This document shows, piece after piece, positions 42,741 to 51,583 of a stretch of DNA of 64,000 bases. The notes below the pieces were generated by a model. It searched no databases and was not told the DNA's origin. It saw only the letters and a list, made by a program, of their open reading frames with translations. Position numbers and translations under genes: made by a program. Origin of the DNA: Deltaproteobacteria bacterium HGW-Deltaproteobacteria-8 (GTDB taxonomy: Bacteria; Desulfobacterota; Desulfovibrionia; Desulfovibrionales; Desulfovibrionaceae); NCBI GenBank assembly GCA_002840405.1, contig PHAR01000009.1, positions 211,442-275,441 on the forward strand, given 5' to 3'. Numbering within the stretch: the stretch's first letter is position 1; the number at the start of each line of letters is the position of its first letter.

Positions 42741-43376
42741 TTAGCGGAACTGAGCGTGGCAGGCTGACTTTCGCCGGGCCAGGCGCTCCAGCACCGCAGC
42801 CAGGGCCGCGGCATCGCGCGCGGAACAGGCCCGGCGCAGGGCCTGGCAGTCGTCCAGAAACATGGTGTTGGACCGGGCCATCTCGGTCAGGGCCGCGCCG
42901 CTCACCGGCTGCTCGCCCTGGCCCATGAGCTCGGCCAGGCTGAGAAAGCTCTCCAACGTCTCGGCATCCGGCAGGCGGCCCTCGTCGACCGCAACCCGCA
43001 GGGCCTTGAAGTCCGCCTGCAGGGTCTTCTTGAGCTGGCGGTACTTCTCGCGCGCGGCCTGGACCTTGTCTTTGTCCCTGGGAGTCTCCTTGCTGACGGC
43101 CCCAGGCGTGTCCTTTTTCCCCGCTTTGGAGGCCGTGGGCACGCGAACCTCGGAGGCGCGCTTGGCCTTGAGCTTCAGGGTGAGCCCCGCGCCCCGGCGC
43201 TCGGCCAAGAGCACCAGCTTGCGCCAGTCGCGCACAGGCAGGCCGTCAAAAACGCTGCCGGCAAGGCCATCCCCGGAGCCTGACTCCAGGGCCTCGGCTA
43301 GCTCCCGCAGAAACTGCGGCAGGCCGCCGGACTCCGCCCCATGGTCCAGTTCACGCTCAATCTTCCACGAACCCAT
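42741..43376 (-). CDS. XXXCH-domain protein of the GAK system
   Basis: 211 aa from ATG 43376, with GGGAG eight bases upstream; the open frame reaches 43409. The centre is basic and Lys-rich, followed by a helical domain. The C terminus ends RRKSACHAQFR, the XXXCH motif, which looks like a haem-binding CxxCH missing its first Cys. No signal peptide is seen, so covalent haem is not expected. It is the first GAK gene, 103 bases after aroL. Confidence 0.78.
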   Translation of the reverse strand: MGSWKIERELDHGAESGGLPQFLRELAEALESGSGDGLAGSVFDGLPVRDWRKLVLLAERRGAGLTLKLKAKRASEVRVPTASKAGKKDTPGAVSKETPRDKDKVQAAREKYRQLKKTLQADFKALRVAVDEGRLPDAETLESFLSLAELMGQGEQPVSGAALTEMARSNTMFLDDCQALRRACSARDAAALAAVLERLARRKSACHAQFR

Positions 43377-43479
43377 GCGTTTCTCCCGCTGCGTGCTTGC
43401 CGCAGCCATTCCGCCATTGCCATGCTACGGGATTCATCCGGCCCTGGCAACGCGGGCTCGCGTCGCGGCACACCCGGCC

Positions 43480-44037
43480 CTACTTCCGGGTTTCCCTGCG
43501 GCCTTCCACCCAGCCCTCCAGCCGGGCGATCTCGGCCAGGGCCTCGCCCACCAGGGCCTCCAGGGGCTGGTCCGCGCGCAGCACGACGCCCGCGCAGCCC
43601 AGGTACAGCGCCTCGCGCTCGGCCAGCACCTGGCGCAGCTCGGTCTTGATGTCGGCGCCGGTGAGCGAAGGGCGCTGGGCGTTGCCCGGCGAGCGTTCCA
43701 GACGCCTGGCCAGCACCTCTGCCGGGGCCTTCAGGTAGAACACCCGGCCAGCGGCCAGCAGGTCGCGGTTCTCCTGACGGAGCACGATGCCGCCGCCGCA
43801 GGACACCACCTGGCCGGTGAACACCGCCACCTCGGACAAGGCCAGGGACTCCGCCTCGCGGAAGGCCTCCCAGCCGCCTGCAGCCACGATGTCCGCCACA
43901 GTCTTGCCCATGCGCAGGAGGATGCGCTGGTCCGTGTCCACAAAGGGGCGCTTGAGCTTGGCCGACAGCCTCCGGCCCAGGGTGGTCTTGCCGCTGGCCC
44001 GCGCGCCGATGAGATATATGTTCGCCTCGCCCGACAT
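43480..44037 (-). CDS. aroL: Shikimate kinase
   Basis: 185 aa with GGAGGGG upstream. P-loop IYLIGARASGKTTLGRRLSA, substrate-binding FVDTDQRI, GWEAFREAES and VVSCGGGIVLRQENR, and the lid RPSLTG. It phosphorylates shikimate. It is the first gene of the leftward operon that ends with aroC, so two shikimate-pathway genes flank the GAK genes. Confidence 0.94.
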   Translation of the reverse strand: MSGEANIYLIGARASGKTTLGRRLSAKLKRPFVDTDQRILLRMGKTVADIVAAGGWEAFREAESLALSEVAVFTGQVVSCGGGIVLRQENRDLLAAGRVFYLKAPAEVLARRLERSPGNAQRPSLTGADIKTELRQVLAEREALYLGCAGVVLRADQPLEALVGEALAEIARLEGWVEGRRETRK

Positions 44038-44199
44038 GGTGTTCCCCTCCGCTTTCTCTTCATGCCATACTACGGCAATTCGCTTCCGGATTCAAACGCC
44101 CTCAGGCCCCCAGGCCGGACTTGCCTCCGCCACGGTTCCCGCCTACACTCTTGCCCCTGCGACGCACGCCACCTTACATCGACAACACAAGGATTCCCC

Positions 44200-45213
44200 A
44201 TGAAAACCGCCATCTTCGGTTTTTCCGGCTCTGGAAAGACCGACATGTTCGCCGCCCTGTCCGGCGAAAAGGCCGCCCTTGCCGGCAACCGCGCCATGGT
44301 CAAGGTGCCTGAGCCGCGCCTGGAACCGCTCATCAAGCTGTTCACCCCCAAGAAGGTCACCCTAAGCGAGATCGAGTACCTGGACGTGCCCGGCGGCGGC
44401 GGCAAGGGCCATGGCCTGGGCGAGCGCGTGCTGAACGACATCCGCCCCTACGACTGCCTGCTCTGCGTGCTCGACGCCTTCAGCGGCCTGGCCGACCCCA
44501 AGCAGCAGTATGGCGCGGTGGAGGCCGACCTGCTCGTCAGCGACCTGGCGGTCATCGAGAAGCGCCAGGAGCGCATGGCCAGCGACAAGAAGAAGAACAA
44601 GGAGCTGGTCGACACCAAGGAGGAGGAATGCCTGGCCAAGGCCAGAGCCCTTCTGGACGACGAGAAGCCCCTGCGCGTTGACCCGGTGCTCTGCAACGAG
44701 CCCTGCATGCGCGGCTACCGCTTCCTCTCGGCCAAGCCCATCCTGTACACCTGGAACATCGCCGAGAAGGACATGGGCAACTATGCGCTGCCCGCCGACG
44801 GACTGAGCCAGATGCACATGGCTGTGAGCGCCCGCCTGGAGCGCGAGCTCGCCGCCATTGAGGACCCCGAGGAGCGGGCCATGTTTCTGACCGACCTGGG
44901 CCTCTCCGAGAGCGCGCTGTCCATGGTCATCTCCCGCACCTACAAACTCCTCGGCCTCATGAGCTTCCTCACCGCCGGCCCGCCAGAGGTCCGCTCCTGG
45001 CCCGTGCGCGTGGGCGCCACCGCCCCGGAGGCCGCAGGCGTCATCCACACGGACTTCCAGAAGGGCTTCATCCGCGCCGAAGTCATCGGCTACGCCGACT
45101 TCCTCAAGGCCGGGGACTTCAAGAAAGCCAAGGAGCTGGGTCTTGCCAGACTAGAGGGTAAAGATTACTATGTGCATGACGGCGACATCATAGAGTTCCG
45201 CTTCAACGTCTGA
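44200..45213 (+). CDS. YchF-like P-loop GTPase/ATPase with TGS-like end
   Basis: 337 aa with AAGGA upstream. P-loop FGFSGSGKTDM, YLDVPGGGGKGHGLGERVL (switch region, DVPG), and a C-terminal DUF933/TGS-like domain GVIHTDFQKGFIRAEVIGYA and YYVHDGDIIEFRFNV. It differs from housekeeping YchF in the N-terminal G1 and in its coiled-coil centre, and I expect a separate ychF elsewhere. It may bind ribosomes or RNA. Confidence 0.85.
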   Translation: MKTAIFGFSGSGKTDMFAALSGEKAALAGNRAMVKVPEPRLEPLIKLFTPKKVTLSEIEYLDVPGGGGKGHGLGERVLNDIRPYDCLLCVLDAFSGLADPKQQYGAVEADLLVSDLAVIEKRQERMASDKKKNKELVDTKEEECLAKARALLDDEKPLRVDPVLCNEPCMRGYRFLSAKPILYTWNIAEKDMGNYALPADGLSQMHMAVSARLERELAAIEDPEERAMFLTDLGLSESALSMVISRTYKLLGLMSFLTAGPPEVRSWPVRVGATAPEAAGVIHTDFQKGFIRAEVIGYADFLKAGDFKKAKELGLARLEGKDYYVHDGDIIEFRFNV

Positions 45214-45267
45214 CGCTTCCGGTCCGCGCCGCCCCGGAGTTGTCATAAGACTTTCGGAGGCCAGACC

Positions 45268-45537
45268 ATGCTTCAGCCCGCTACGCATCGGACAGGCACC
45301 CAGCAGAGCCCTGCAGAAGAGGCCGCAACGCTGCACGAGGTCCTCATCGACCCCTCGGAATGCAACGCCTGCTCCGGCTGCTGTGACATCTGCCCGGATA
45401 TCTTCGAGTGGGACCAGGACATGGGACGGCCCAGCCTGAAGCGCCAGTATGCCACCCACGACGAGGTACGCGAGGCAATCAGCCTGTGCCCGCGCCGCTG
45501 CATCACCGTCGAAGGCTGGACTGAAGAGTTCTATTAG
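45268..45537 (+). CDS. Single-cluster 4Fe-4S ferredoxin
   Basis: 89 aa with CGGAGG upstream. Cluster motif ECNACSGCCDICPDIFEW plus a distant Cys in SLCPRRCITVEG fits one [4Fe-4S] cluster with a disulfide or spare Cys, as in Desulfovibrio ferredoxins. It has a 30-residue N-terminal extension. It is a cytoplasmic electron carrier with unknown partner. Confidence 0.88.
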   Translation: MLQPATHRTGTQQSPAEEAATLHEVLIDPSECNACSGCCDICPDIFEWDQDMGRPSLKRQYATHDEVREAISLCPRRCITVEGWTEEFY

Positions 45538-45906
45538 TTTTTCTTCTGGGGGCCTGAGGCCCCCAGACCCCCCAGTACGCCGAAAGGGCTGCTTCAGGAG
45601 GAACCTGAAGCAGCCCTTTCGGCTTTTGGTAAGCCATGAGAGACCACACGATGTTATCTCTTGTCTCAAGCCTCTTCACCAACCCTCTTGAAAAGGGCCA
45701 ACCGCGCGCGGGTTTTTCGAGGGTTCCCCCTCGAAAACCCGCGCGCATTGCCGTGGCCAAGCCCAGCCGGGAACCGAGGACGTGGCCGCGCTGACCCAGG
45801 CCCTATGGGGGGTCCGGGGGCCTCAGGCCCCCGGCGGGGTTCAGGGGCGGAGCCCCTGGTCTGCCAGGCGGGGCTCTGCCCTAGCCTGCGGGCGGGGACT
45901 CACCTC
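45538..45906. other. Hairpin-rich spacer between ferredoxin and MFS genes
   Basis: No gene is supported. Structures in order are CTGGGGGCC-TGA-GGCCCCCAG (45546-45566); a perfect 20-bp hairpin with AGGAA loop followed by TTTT (45579-45627), a likely terminator and a near copy of 31290-31334; a long hairpin of CGCGCGGGTTTT-type arms (45704-45746); and CCGGGGGCC-TCA-GGCCCCCGG (about 45814-45834) inside the repeat GGGGTCCGGGGGCC also found near 31343. Confidence 0.6.
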
Positions 45907-47151
45907 TTGACCTGTGGGCTGGACGGGCATAGGCGCTCACACAATGAACCGCACAGACCGCCGCTGTTCACCTTCCGCTTCACGTCCTTGTGTCTGCTCA
46001 TGCTGTTGGCCTATTGCAACATCTCCATCTTCTACAGCCTGTATCCCTATCTTGAGGATTTGGGCATCGCCCAGCAGTGGCGCGGCCTGATCATCAGCTC
46101 CTCGGCGCTGGCCACCATCCTGTGTTTTCTGTTCGTCACCCCGCGCCTGTCCGAGCGCACGGCCCCACGCGCCGTGTTCGCGGGCATCGGCCTGCTCATC
46201 GCCTGCGGCCTGGCCTATCTGTTCGTGCGCCACACCCTGGGGCTGCTGGTCCTGCGCCTGTTCAACGGCACGGGCATAGCCCTGCTCACGGCCTCGGCCA
46301 TGACGCTTTTGGTGGGCGAGATCCCGCCTGAACGCAGCGGCCAGGCCTTTGGCTTTTACTCCGTGGCCATGCTCCTGCCATACTCCATCGTGCCCGCGCT
46401 GTTCGACCACGTGGGGGGGCTTCTGCCCGGCCCGGAGTACGGCTATGCGCTCATGTCCCTGGCCCTGGTGCCGGCCGCCCTGGTCAACCTGGCCTTGCTG
46501 CGACACGGCCGGGGGCGGGTGGCCGCGAAGACGCCGCAGGCTGTTGCCGATGGCGGACAAGGAGTGGGCTTCGCAGCCATGCTGGCCAGCGCGCGCAGGC
46601 CCGCCACTGGGCTTTTGCTCCTGCTCAACTCCGTCTATTATCTCAATTTCTCGGCGCTGTTCTTTTTGTCCAAGAGCCTCTTCGCCAGCCGCGACCTGGG
46701 CGGCGTGGGCCTGTTCTTCAGCATCCAGACCGGACTGATGCTGGCCACCCGCCTGGCCGCCACCCGCCTGTTCGACGAGGTGAGCAAGCCGCTGCTCATC
46801 CTGTGGTGCTACGCGCTTACCGGCCTGGGCTTCGCCATGCTCTGGACCACCCACAGCCAGGCCATGGTGGTGGCCACGGCGCTGGTGCTCGGCCTGGGCA
46901 TGGGCGTGGGGCCGCCCTCGCTCAACGCGCTGATGTTCGGGCTCTCCGAGCAGCGCCTGAAGGCGGTGAACTCCAACCTCATGGTCATGGCCCTGCAGGC
47001 GGGCAGCTTCCTGGGGCCGATCCTGGGCGGCGTGGCGGTGGGGATATTGGGCTATTCGGGCTTTCTGGCCGTGGGGTTGGCCGCGAATCTCGGGGGCATC
47101 TGGCTGAGCCTGCTGTTTCAAAGGCGCGGCTGGACCGGGGCGATCTCGTAG
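45907..47151 (+). CDS. MFS transporter
   Basis: 414 aa if it starts at TTG 45907; no in-frame ATG precedes the first helix, so the start is uncertain. Twelve hydrophobic helices begin at SLCLLMLLAYCNISIFYSLY; the family A-motif-like segment PRLSERTAPRAVFAGIG follows helix 2. The substrate is unknown. It is convergent with the FapA gene, with only 18 bases between stops. Confidence 0.82.
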   Translation: MTCGLDGHRRSHNEPHRPPLFTFRFTSLCLLMLLAYCNISIFYSLYPYLEDLGIAQQWRGLIISSSALATILCFLFVTPRLSERTAPRAVFAGIGLLIACGLAYLFVRHTLGLLVLRLFNGTGIALLTASAMTLLVGEIPPERSGQAFGFYSVAMLLPYSIVPALFDHVGGLLPGPEYGYALMSLALVPAALVNLALLRHGRGRVAAKTPQAVADGGQGVGFAAMLASARRPATGLLLLLNSVYYLNFSALFFLSKSLFASRDLGGVGLFFSIQTGLMLATRLAATRLFDEVSKPLLILWCYALTGLGFAMLWTTHSQAMVVATALVLGLGMGVGPPSLNALMFGLSEQRLKAVNSNLMVMALQAGSFLGPILGGVAVGILGYSGFLAVGLAANLGGIWLSLLFQRRGWTGAIS

Positions 47152-47169
47152 CCGGTTCGACGTGTTGCG

Positions 47170-49119
47170 CTACAGGCTGCCGGTGACGATCTCTTTGTTC
47201 TGAACATCCCAGGAAAAGACGCAATGTTCCAGGGGCCGCTCCACGTACAGGGAATGGCCGCCCATCTTGATGGCCACTCCCTGGTAGGCTGTGCCGCGAA
47301 CGATGATGCGGGCCGAGGACACGCGCTCCAGGTGCTCCTGGGCCAGCTCGGCCAGGGTGTGCTGGATCTGCTTGATGCGCGCGTCGATGCCGTCGCGCCA
47401 GGCCAGCAGGTCCTGGGCCTCCGCGAGCCTCTCGCCGGACAACCGTGCCAGGGCCAGGGTCCCGTCGCCCTCGCCGAGCACGAACACCGCACGGGCCTTC
47501 CTCTCCTTGAGCTCACGCAGCTCCTTGACCAGGGCCGTGATCTCCGGGGTCTCGTGGCTCAGGACAAGGGTCGTGGCCATGCCCCGGTCGCTCCCGGCGT
47601 CAAACACCTCGATCCCGTTGGCGCAGACCACCGTGCCGCCCATGATGCGGCCCTTGGGATCGCTGACGCGGACAAACCCGCCGGAGGTCACGCGCGAGCC
47701 CTTGTTGCTCTTGCTGCCGACCATGGACAGGGCGATGGTGACATCACCCCCGGCCTGGATCATGGCGTTGTGGGTGAAGGCGGCGGTGACGCTGCCTCCG
47801 GCCTCCACATGGGCGGCCTCGTCGCCGGACATGAAGATGCCGCCGCGCACGATGACGTCGCCCCCGGCGATGATGCAGGCGCTTTCCACCATGCCCTCCA
47901 CCAGCACCTGTCCCGGCACCTTGACCGTGAAGCCCGTGCGCACGTTTCCGCCCAGCCGCAGCGAGCCCTGGGTCAACTCGATGTTTCCGGTGCCGTAGTC
48001 CACGTCCCCAGGCACGGTCAGCAGCTCCGACACGTCCAGGGTGCCCTTGCCTGTGAGCACCACCCCGGCGATCTTGGCCCGGTAGGACGTGCCGCCATCC
48101 TGCGCCTCCACGTTCTTGCCCGCCACCAGGCGCAGCGGCGCGCCGTCTCGGGCCTGAACAACTATTCCGTATATGTCCCGCCCCGCGACGCCCTTGGTCG
48201 GCGGGTGCAGCCGGGCTATGGTGTCACCCGGCGCGGCCACCGGGAAAAGCCCCCGGTCGCGGTAGTCGATGCGCGCGTTCTCGTCCGGGGGCTCCGCGCA
48301 GCCGTGGTCCCCGCACAACACCTCCAGGCGCCCGTTCTCGCCATGCACCGGGGCCTGCCCCTGAGCCACCAGCACGCCCTCCACGCCTTTGCCCGTTTCC
48401 CGGGCCTGGACCAGGGCCGCCAGGATGCGATCAAGCTGGATGCCGCAGGAGATGCCCTGTGCGGCCAGGGCCACCACCATGCCCTCAGGGGTAATCTCGG
48501 CGCCAAGGGCGTCCTTGTGGTGCAGCGCGGCCGTGGCCTGGAGCTTGTCCGAGGAGACATGCACCAGGGGCGTGAGCTCAACACCATGCTCCGTAAGGCG
48601 CAGCACTCCTGACGACTTGGCCGTGAGCACGCCGTCCCGGTCCTGAGTGAGGCCACCCGTGACGGTCAGCACGCGCGGTTCGCGCGGGTCCTCCGGAGGG
48701 ACGGCGTTCCCGGCCACATCCCGGCCCTCCTGCGCCTGCACGGCCGGGTACAGACGGCCCACAACCTGGCCCGGAAACACCGGCCGCGCCAGCACGGCGG
48801 ACAGCTCGATCCTGGCGTCCTGGGCGTGCTTCGGCCGCACGCCGCGCGCCACCACTATATGGTTCATGGCCTGGCCCGCCAGCAGAAGCCGGACCACCTC
48901 GGCGGCGTGCTCCTCGTCCATGGGGGCGGTGATGCCGGTTTCGCGCAGGGATCTGCGCAACAGGTCCACGGTCAGGGGCTTGCCCGCCCCCTGGGCAGGG
49001 ACGTAGCGGCTCACGTTGACCATCATGCGGTCCGGCGAGGCGCCAAAACGCACGCGGGCGTCGGCGTCCGCTGGAGCCTGTTCCGGCTCAGGTACTGCGT
49101 GCTTGCTGAACAGTCCCAT
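47170..49119 (-). CDS. FapA/DUF342-domain polymerase-like beta-helix protein
   Basis: 649 aa. N-terminal region of about 170 residues, then the DUF342/FapA core with GVAGRDIYGIVVQARDGAPL and repeated beta-helix units (GDVDYGTGNIELTQGSLRLG, CIIAGGDVIVRGGIFMSGDE, GGSVTAAFTHNAMIQAGGDV). A helical end carries ELRELKERKAR. FapA-type proteins affect flagellar assembly or chemotaxis gene output; the precise role is unknown. It is followed 14 bases upstream in the same direction by the HsdR-N-like gene. Confidence 0.85.
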   Translation of the reverse strand: MGLFSKHAVPEPEQAPADADARVRFGASPDRMMVNVSRYVPAQGAGKPLTVDLLRRSLRETGITAPMDEEHAAEVVRLLLAGQAMNHIVVARGVRPKHAQDARIELSAVLARPVFPGQVVGRLYPAVQAQEGRDVAGNAVPPEDPREPRVLTVTGGLTQDRDGVLTAKSSGVLRLTEHGVELTPLVHVSSDKLQATAALHHKDALGAEITPEGMVVALAAQGISCGIQLDRILAALVQARETGKGVEGVLVAQGQAPVHGENGRLEVLCGDHGCAEPPDENARIDYRDRGLFPVAAPGDTIARLHPPTKGVAGRDIYGIVVQARDGAPLRLVAGKNVEAQDGGTSYRAKIAGVVLTGKGTLDVSELLTVPGDVDYGTGNIELTQGSLRLGGNVRTGFTVKVPGQVLVEGMVESACIIAGGDVIVRGGIFMSGDEAAHVEAGGSVTAAFTHNAMIQAGGDVTIALSMVGSKSNKGSRVTSGGFVRVSDPKGRIMGGTVVCANGIEVFDAGSDRGMATTLVLSHETPEITALVKELRELKERKARAVFVLGEGDGTLALARLSGERLAEAQDLLAWRDGIDARIKQIQHTLAELAQEHLERVSSARIIVRGTAYQGVAIKMGGHSLYVERPLEHCVFSWDVQNKEIVTGSL

Positions 49120-49133
49120 GTCTTGGCCCGGAC

Positions 49134-49721
49134 CTAGGAGCCGCGCTTGGGCGGCACGCGGCAGGACTCGCTGCAGCAGGTGCCGTACAAAAAGCCGTTG
49201 TAGGCGTGCAGGATGCGCTCCTCCTTGCTGCGGCGCTCTTGGGGCAGGGGGATTCGCGGGGTGGCCGCGTCACGGGCCCGCACCTGCTCCCAGGTGGGAA
49301 TGGCGCGCACGCCCGTGGCCGTGCACTCTCCGGTGGCGGAGTCAAGAATGCTCGCGCCGATGGAGTCCGTGGCGATGGCCACGGGCACCGGGCCGCCAGG
49401 GAACAGCCGGGCGCAGCTCACGGTCTCGCGCTCGAAGCTGCCCACGTCCCCGGCACAGAAGATCACCAGCATGAGCGGGCGGCCGGACTCGCCGGACGTA
49501 TCAGAGAGGTCGTAGGCCACCAGGTCGATGTACCGTCCGGTGTCCTGACCGTCGATCTGGAACACCAGCGGCACCTTGGCCTTGAGGCTGGCCTTGGGAA
49601 AACCCTTCTCCTCCACCAGGAACTTCGCCAGGGCCTGCCGAAACTCCTCGTAGGTGGTCTCGTCGATGGATTCGCCGGTGAGATAATCCGTGAGCATGCC
49701 GCCGAGGCTGACTTCGTGCAT
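49134..49721 (-). CDS. HsdR N-terminal-like (PD-(D/E)XK fold) protein with degenerate active site
   Basis: 195 aa. The pattern of type I restriction HsdR_N-like small proteins is seen: EEFRQALAKFLVEEKGFPKA, then RYIDLVAYDLSD, then PLMLVIFCAGDVGSFERETV and VPVAIATDSIGASILDSATG. The usual E-x-K of the third motif is replaced (VIFCAGD), so nuclease activity is doubtful. A Cys pair region CCSESC near the end may bind metal. Stand-alone proteins of this kind are common in Desulfovibrio with no proven role. No HsdM/HsdS is nearby. Confidence 0.65.
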   Translation of the reverse strand: MHEVSLGGMLTDYLTGESIDETTYEEFRQALAKFLVEEKGFPKASLKAKVPLVFQIDGQDTGRYIDLVAYDLSDTSGESGRPLMLVIFCAGDVGSFERETVSCARLFPGGPVPVAIATDSIGASILDSATGECTATGVRAIPTWEQVRARDAATPRIPLPQERRSKEERILHAYNGFLYGTCCSESCRVPPKRGS

Positions 49722-50083
49722 AGTGTCTCCTGCGTTTCCCCATTGTCCATGTAGTCGTCGCGCTACAGGAGAATCGAGGGCTGCGTCCGGGGGTCATCTC
49801 CCGTTCGCTATTGCGGGATTGAAGCAAATACAGGCTATATCGTTTGCCGTGGTTGTCAAGCCGAAGTGGTGTGGGCGCAGCAAGTAGTGTGGCGTTCCGT
49901 GTCACTGCACTTTTTGCTGGCGCAATGCCTGCAGCCTTTTCCAGCGCTCTGCCGTGGGCTTTGTAGCGCTGCATACAAGAAACATCTGGGCTACATTTAT
50001 TATTCTCGCGGTGCCATTTGCTGCACCAATCGATCATTCAGAATGACAATTTCTACGTAATAAATACGACACAACCGAGAAAC

Positions 50084-50107
50084 AAAAAAGGCCCGCGCGA
50101 GCGGGCC
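50084..50107 (-). terminator. Terminator of the complex I operon
   Basis: Stem GGCCCGC-GCGA-GCGGGCC (50090-50107) followed on the minus strand by six T, 28 bases beyond the nuoN stop. The rest of 49755-50083 holds no gene I can support; it is lower in GC than the neighbours. Confidence 0.85.
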
Positions 50108-50134
50108 TTTCATTGGATCAAAGCAAAGCGGTGA

Positions 50135-51580
50135 CTACGGCAGGAGCTGCTTGCCCGCCAGGATGGCGAAGTCGAACACGCGGCTTGGCAAGAGGCCGAG
50201 CACCAGCACCACAGCGGCGAGGATGCTCGCACCGGCGACGCTGAAGGCGCTGTTGTCGGGCGTGGGCACGTCCGCGCCAGCCTCATGGGTGTAGGCGTGG
50301 CGGACCAGCCCAAGGTAGTAGTAGATGGCGATGGCGCTGTTCACCACCAGGGTGATGACCAGCCAGTTGTAGCCGTGGTCCCAGGCCGAGGTGATGAGGA
50401 AGAACTTGCCCATGAAGCCGATGGTTGGCGGCAGGCCCACCAGGGCGAAGGCACCCACGCCCAGGGCAAAGGCCAGGGCCGGGGCGCGCTTGTACAGGCC
50501 GTTCAGGTCATCCAGCTGGAGGTTGCGGCCGTCCGAGGCCACGCGGCTGATGACCCAGAAGCAGAGCAGGTTCATGACCAGGTAGGCCAGGGCGTAGAAC
50601 ACCGCGGCCGACAGGCCCATGGCCGTGCCGGAGACCAGGCCGACCATGATGTAGCCCGCGTGGGCCACGGAGGAGAAGCCGAGCAGGCGCTTCAGGTCCT
50701 TCTGGGCCAGGGCGCAGAGGTTGCCGTAGGTCATGGACAGCGCGCCCAGGACGGCCAGCAGCGTGGTGATCTCAAGGCCGGGCTTGAGCAGCGTGGCCAG
50801 GCGCACCAGCACCACCACCGCGCCCAGCTTGGGCAGGGTGGCCACAAAGCCGGCGGTCTCGTTGCTCGCGCCCTGGTACACGTCCGGGCACCAGAAGTGG
50901 AAGGGGAACAGCGCCAGCTTGTAGAACATGCCGCCCAGGAACAGCGACAGGCCGACAACGGCCATGGGCGCGCCGTCCCAGGTCCAATTGCACTGGGCCA
51001 GCTGCGAGATGTAGCTCGTGTGCTGGCTGGCCAGGATGTAGGAGAAGCCGTACAGCGCCATGGCCGTGGCCACCGCGCCGAAGAGGATGTACTTGATGCC
51101 CGCCTCGGCCGCACGGGGGTCGCCCTTGCCGCCGGTATTGCGCAGGGGGATGACCGCATACAGGCTGTAGGACGAGATCTCCAGCGCCAGGTAGATGGTG
51201 ATGAGCTCCACCGCCGAGGACAGAATCATCAGGCCCCAGGCCGAGAGGGCCAGGAACATGAAGTAGTCCGGACGCTTGCGCTCCTCAAGAGAGGGCTGGC
51301 GGGAGGCGTTCAGCACGGTCACGTAGAAGCCGGCGGAAATGGCCAGCTTCATGAACTGCGAGAGCGCGTCGAGTTTGTAGGCCCCGCCAAAGAGGAGGCC
51401 CTCGGCGCCCCAGGACACGATGGCCACGAAGATGCCGAAGCCCGCGAAGAACGGAAGCCAACGCTCCGCCGGAGGGGTCTCGGAGCCATCGCCCAGGCTC
51501 TGGAAGAACAGGGCGAGGATCAGCAACAGTTGGTATAATTCCGGGACAATCTGGATGGGATTGAAAACCACGGCCGCCAC
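50135..51580 (-). CDS. nuoN: Complex I proton-channel subunit N
   Basis: 481 aa, about 14 membrane helices. Antiporter-like signatures include EISSYSLYAVIPL, AGIKYILFGAVATAMALYGF and KLALFPFHFWCPDVYQGAS (Lys and Pro of the channel helix). It is one of the proton-pumping subunits of the quinone-reducing membrane arm. It lies four bases after nuoM and is the last gene of the operon. Confidence 0.95.
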   Translation of the reverse strand: MAAVVFNPIQIVPELYQLLLILALFFQSLGDGSETPPAERWLPFFAGFGIFVAIVSWGAEGLLFGGAYKLDALSQFMKLAISAGFYVTVLNASRQPSLEERKRPDYFMFLALSAWGLMILSSAVELITIYLALEISSYSLYAVIPLRNTGGKGDPRAAEAGIKYILFGAVATAMALYGFSYILASQHTSYISQLAQCNWTWDGAPMAVVGLSLFLGGMFYKLALFPFHFWCPDVYQGASNETAGFVATLPKLGAVVVLVRLATLLKPGLEITTLLAVLGALSMTYGNLCALAQKDLKRLLGFSSVAHAGYIMVGLVSGTAMGLSAAVFYALAYLVMNLLCFWVISRVASDGRNLQLDDLNGLYKRAPALAFALGVGAFALVGLPPTIGFMGKFFLITSAWDHGYNWLVITLVVNSAIAIYYYLGLVRHAYTHEAGADVPTPDNSAFSVAGASILAAVVLVLGLLPSRVFDFAILAGKQLLP

Positions 51581-51583
51581 TCC

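Noticed and set aside
38415-42767. A 1,450-codon plus-strand open frame
   Set aside because: It lies opposite five well supported GAK genes with stop-start overlaps and shows only shadow composition.
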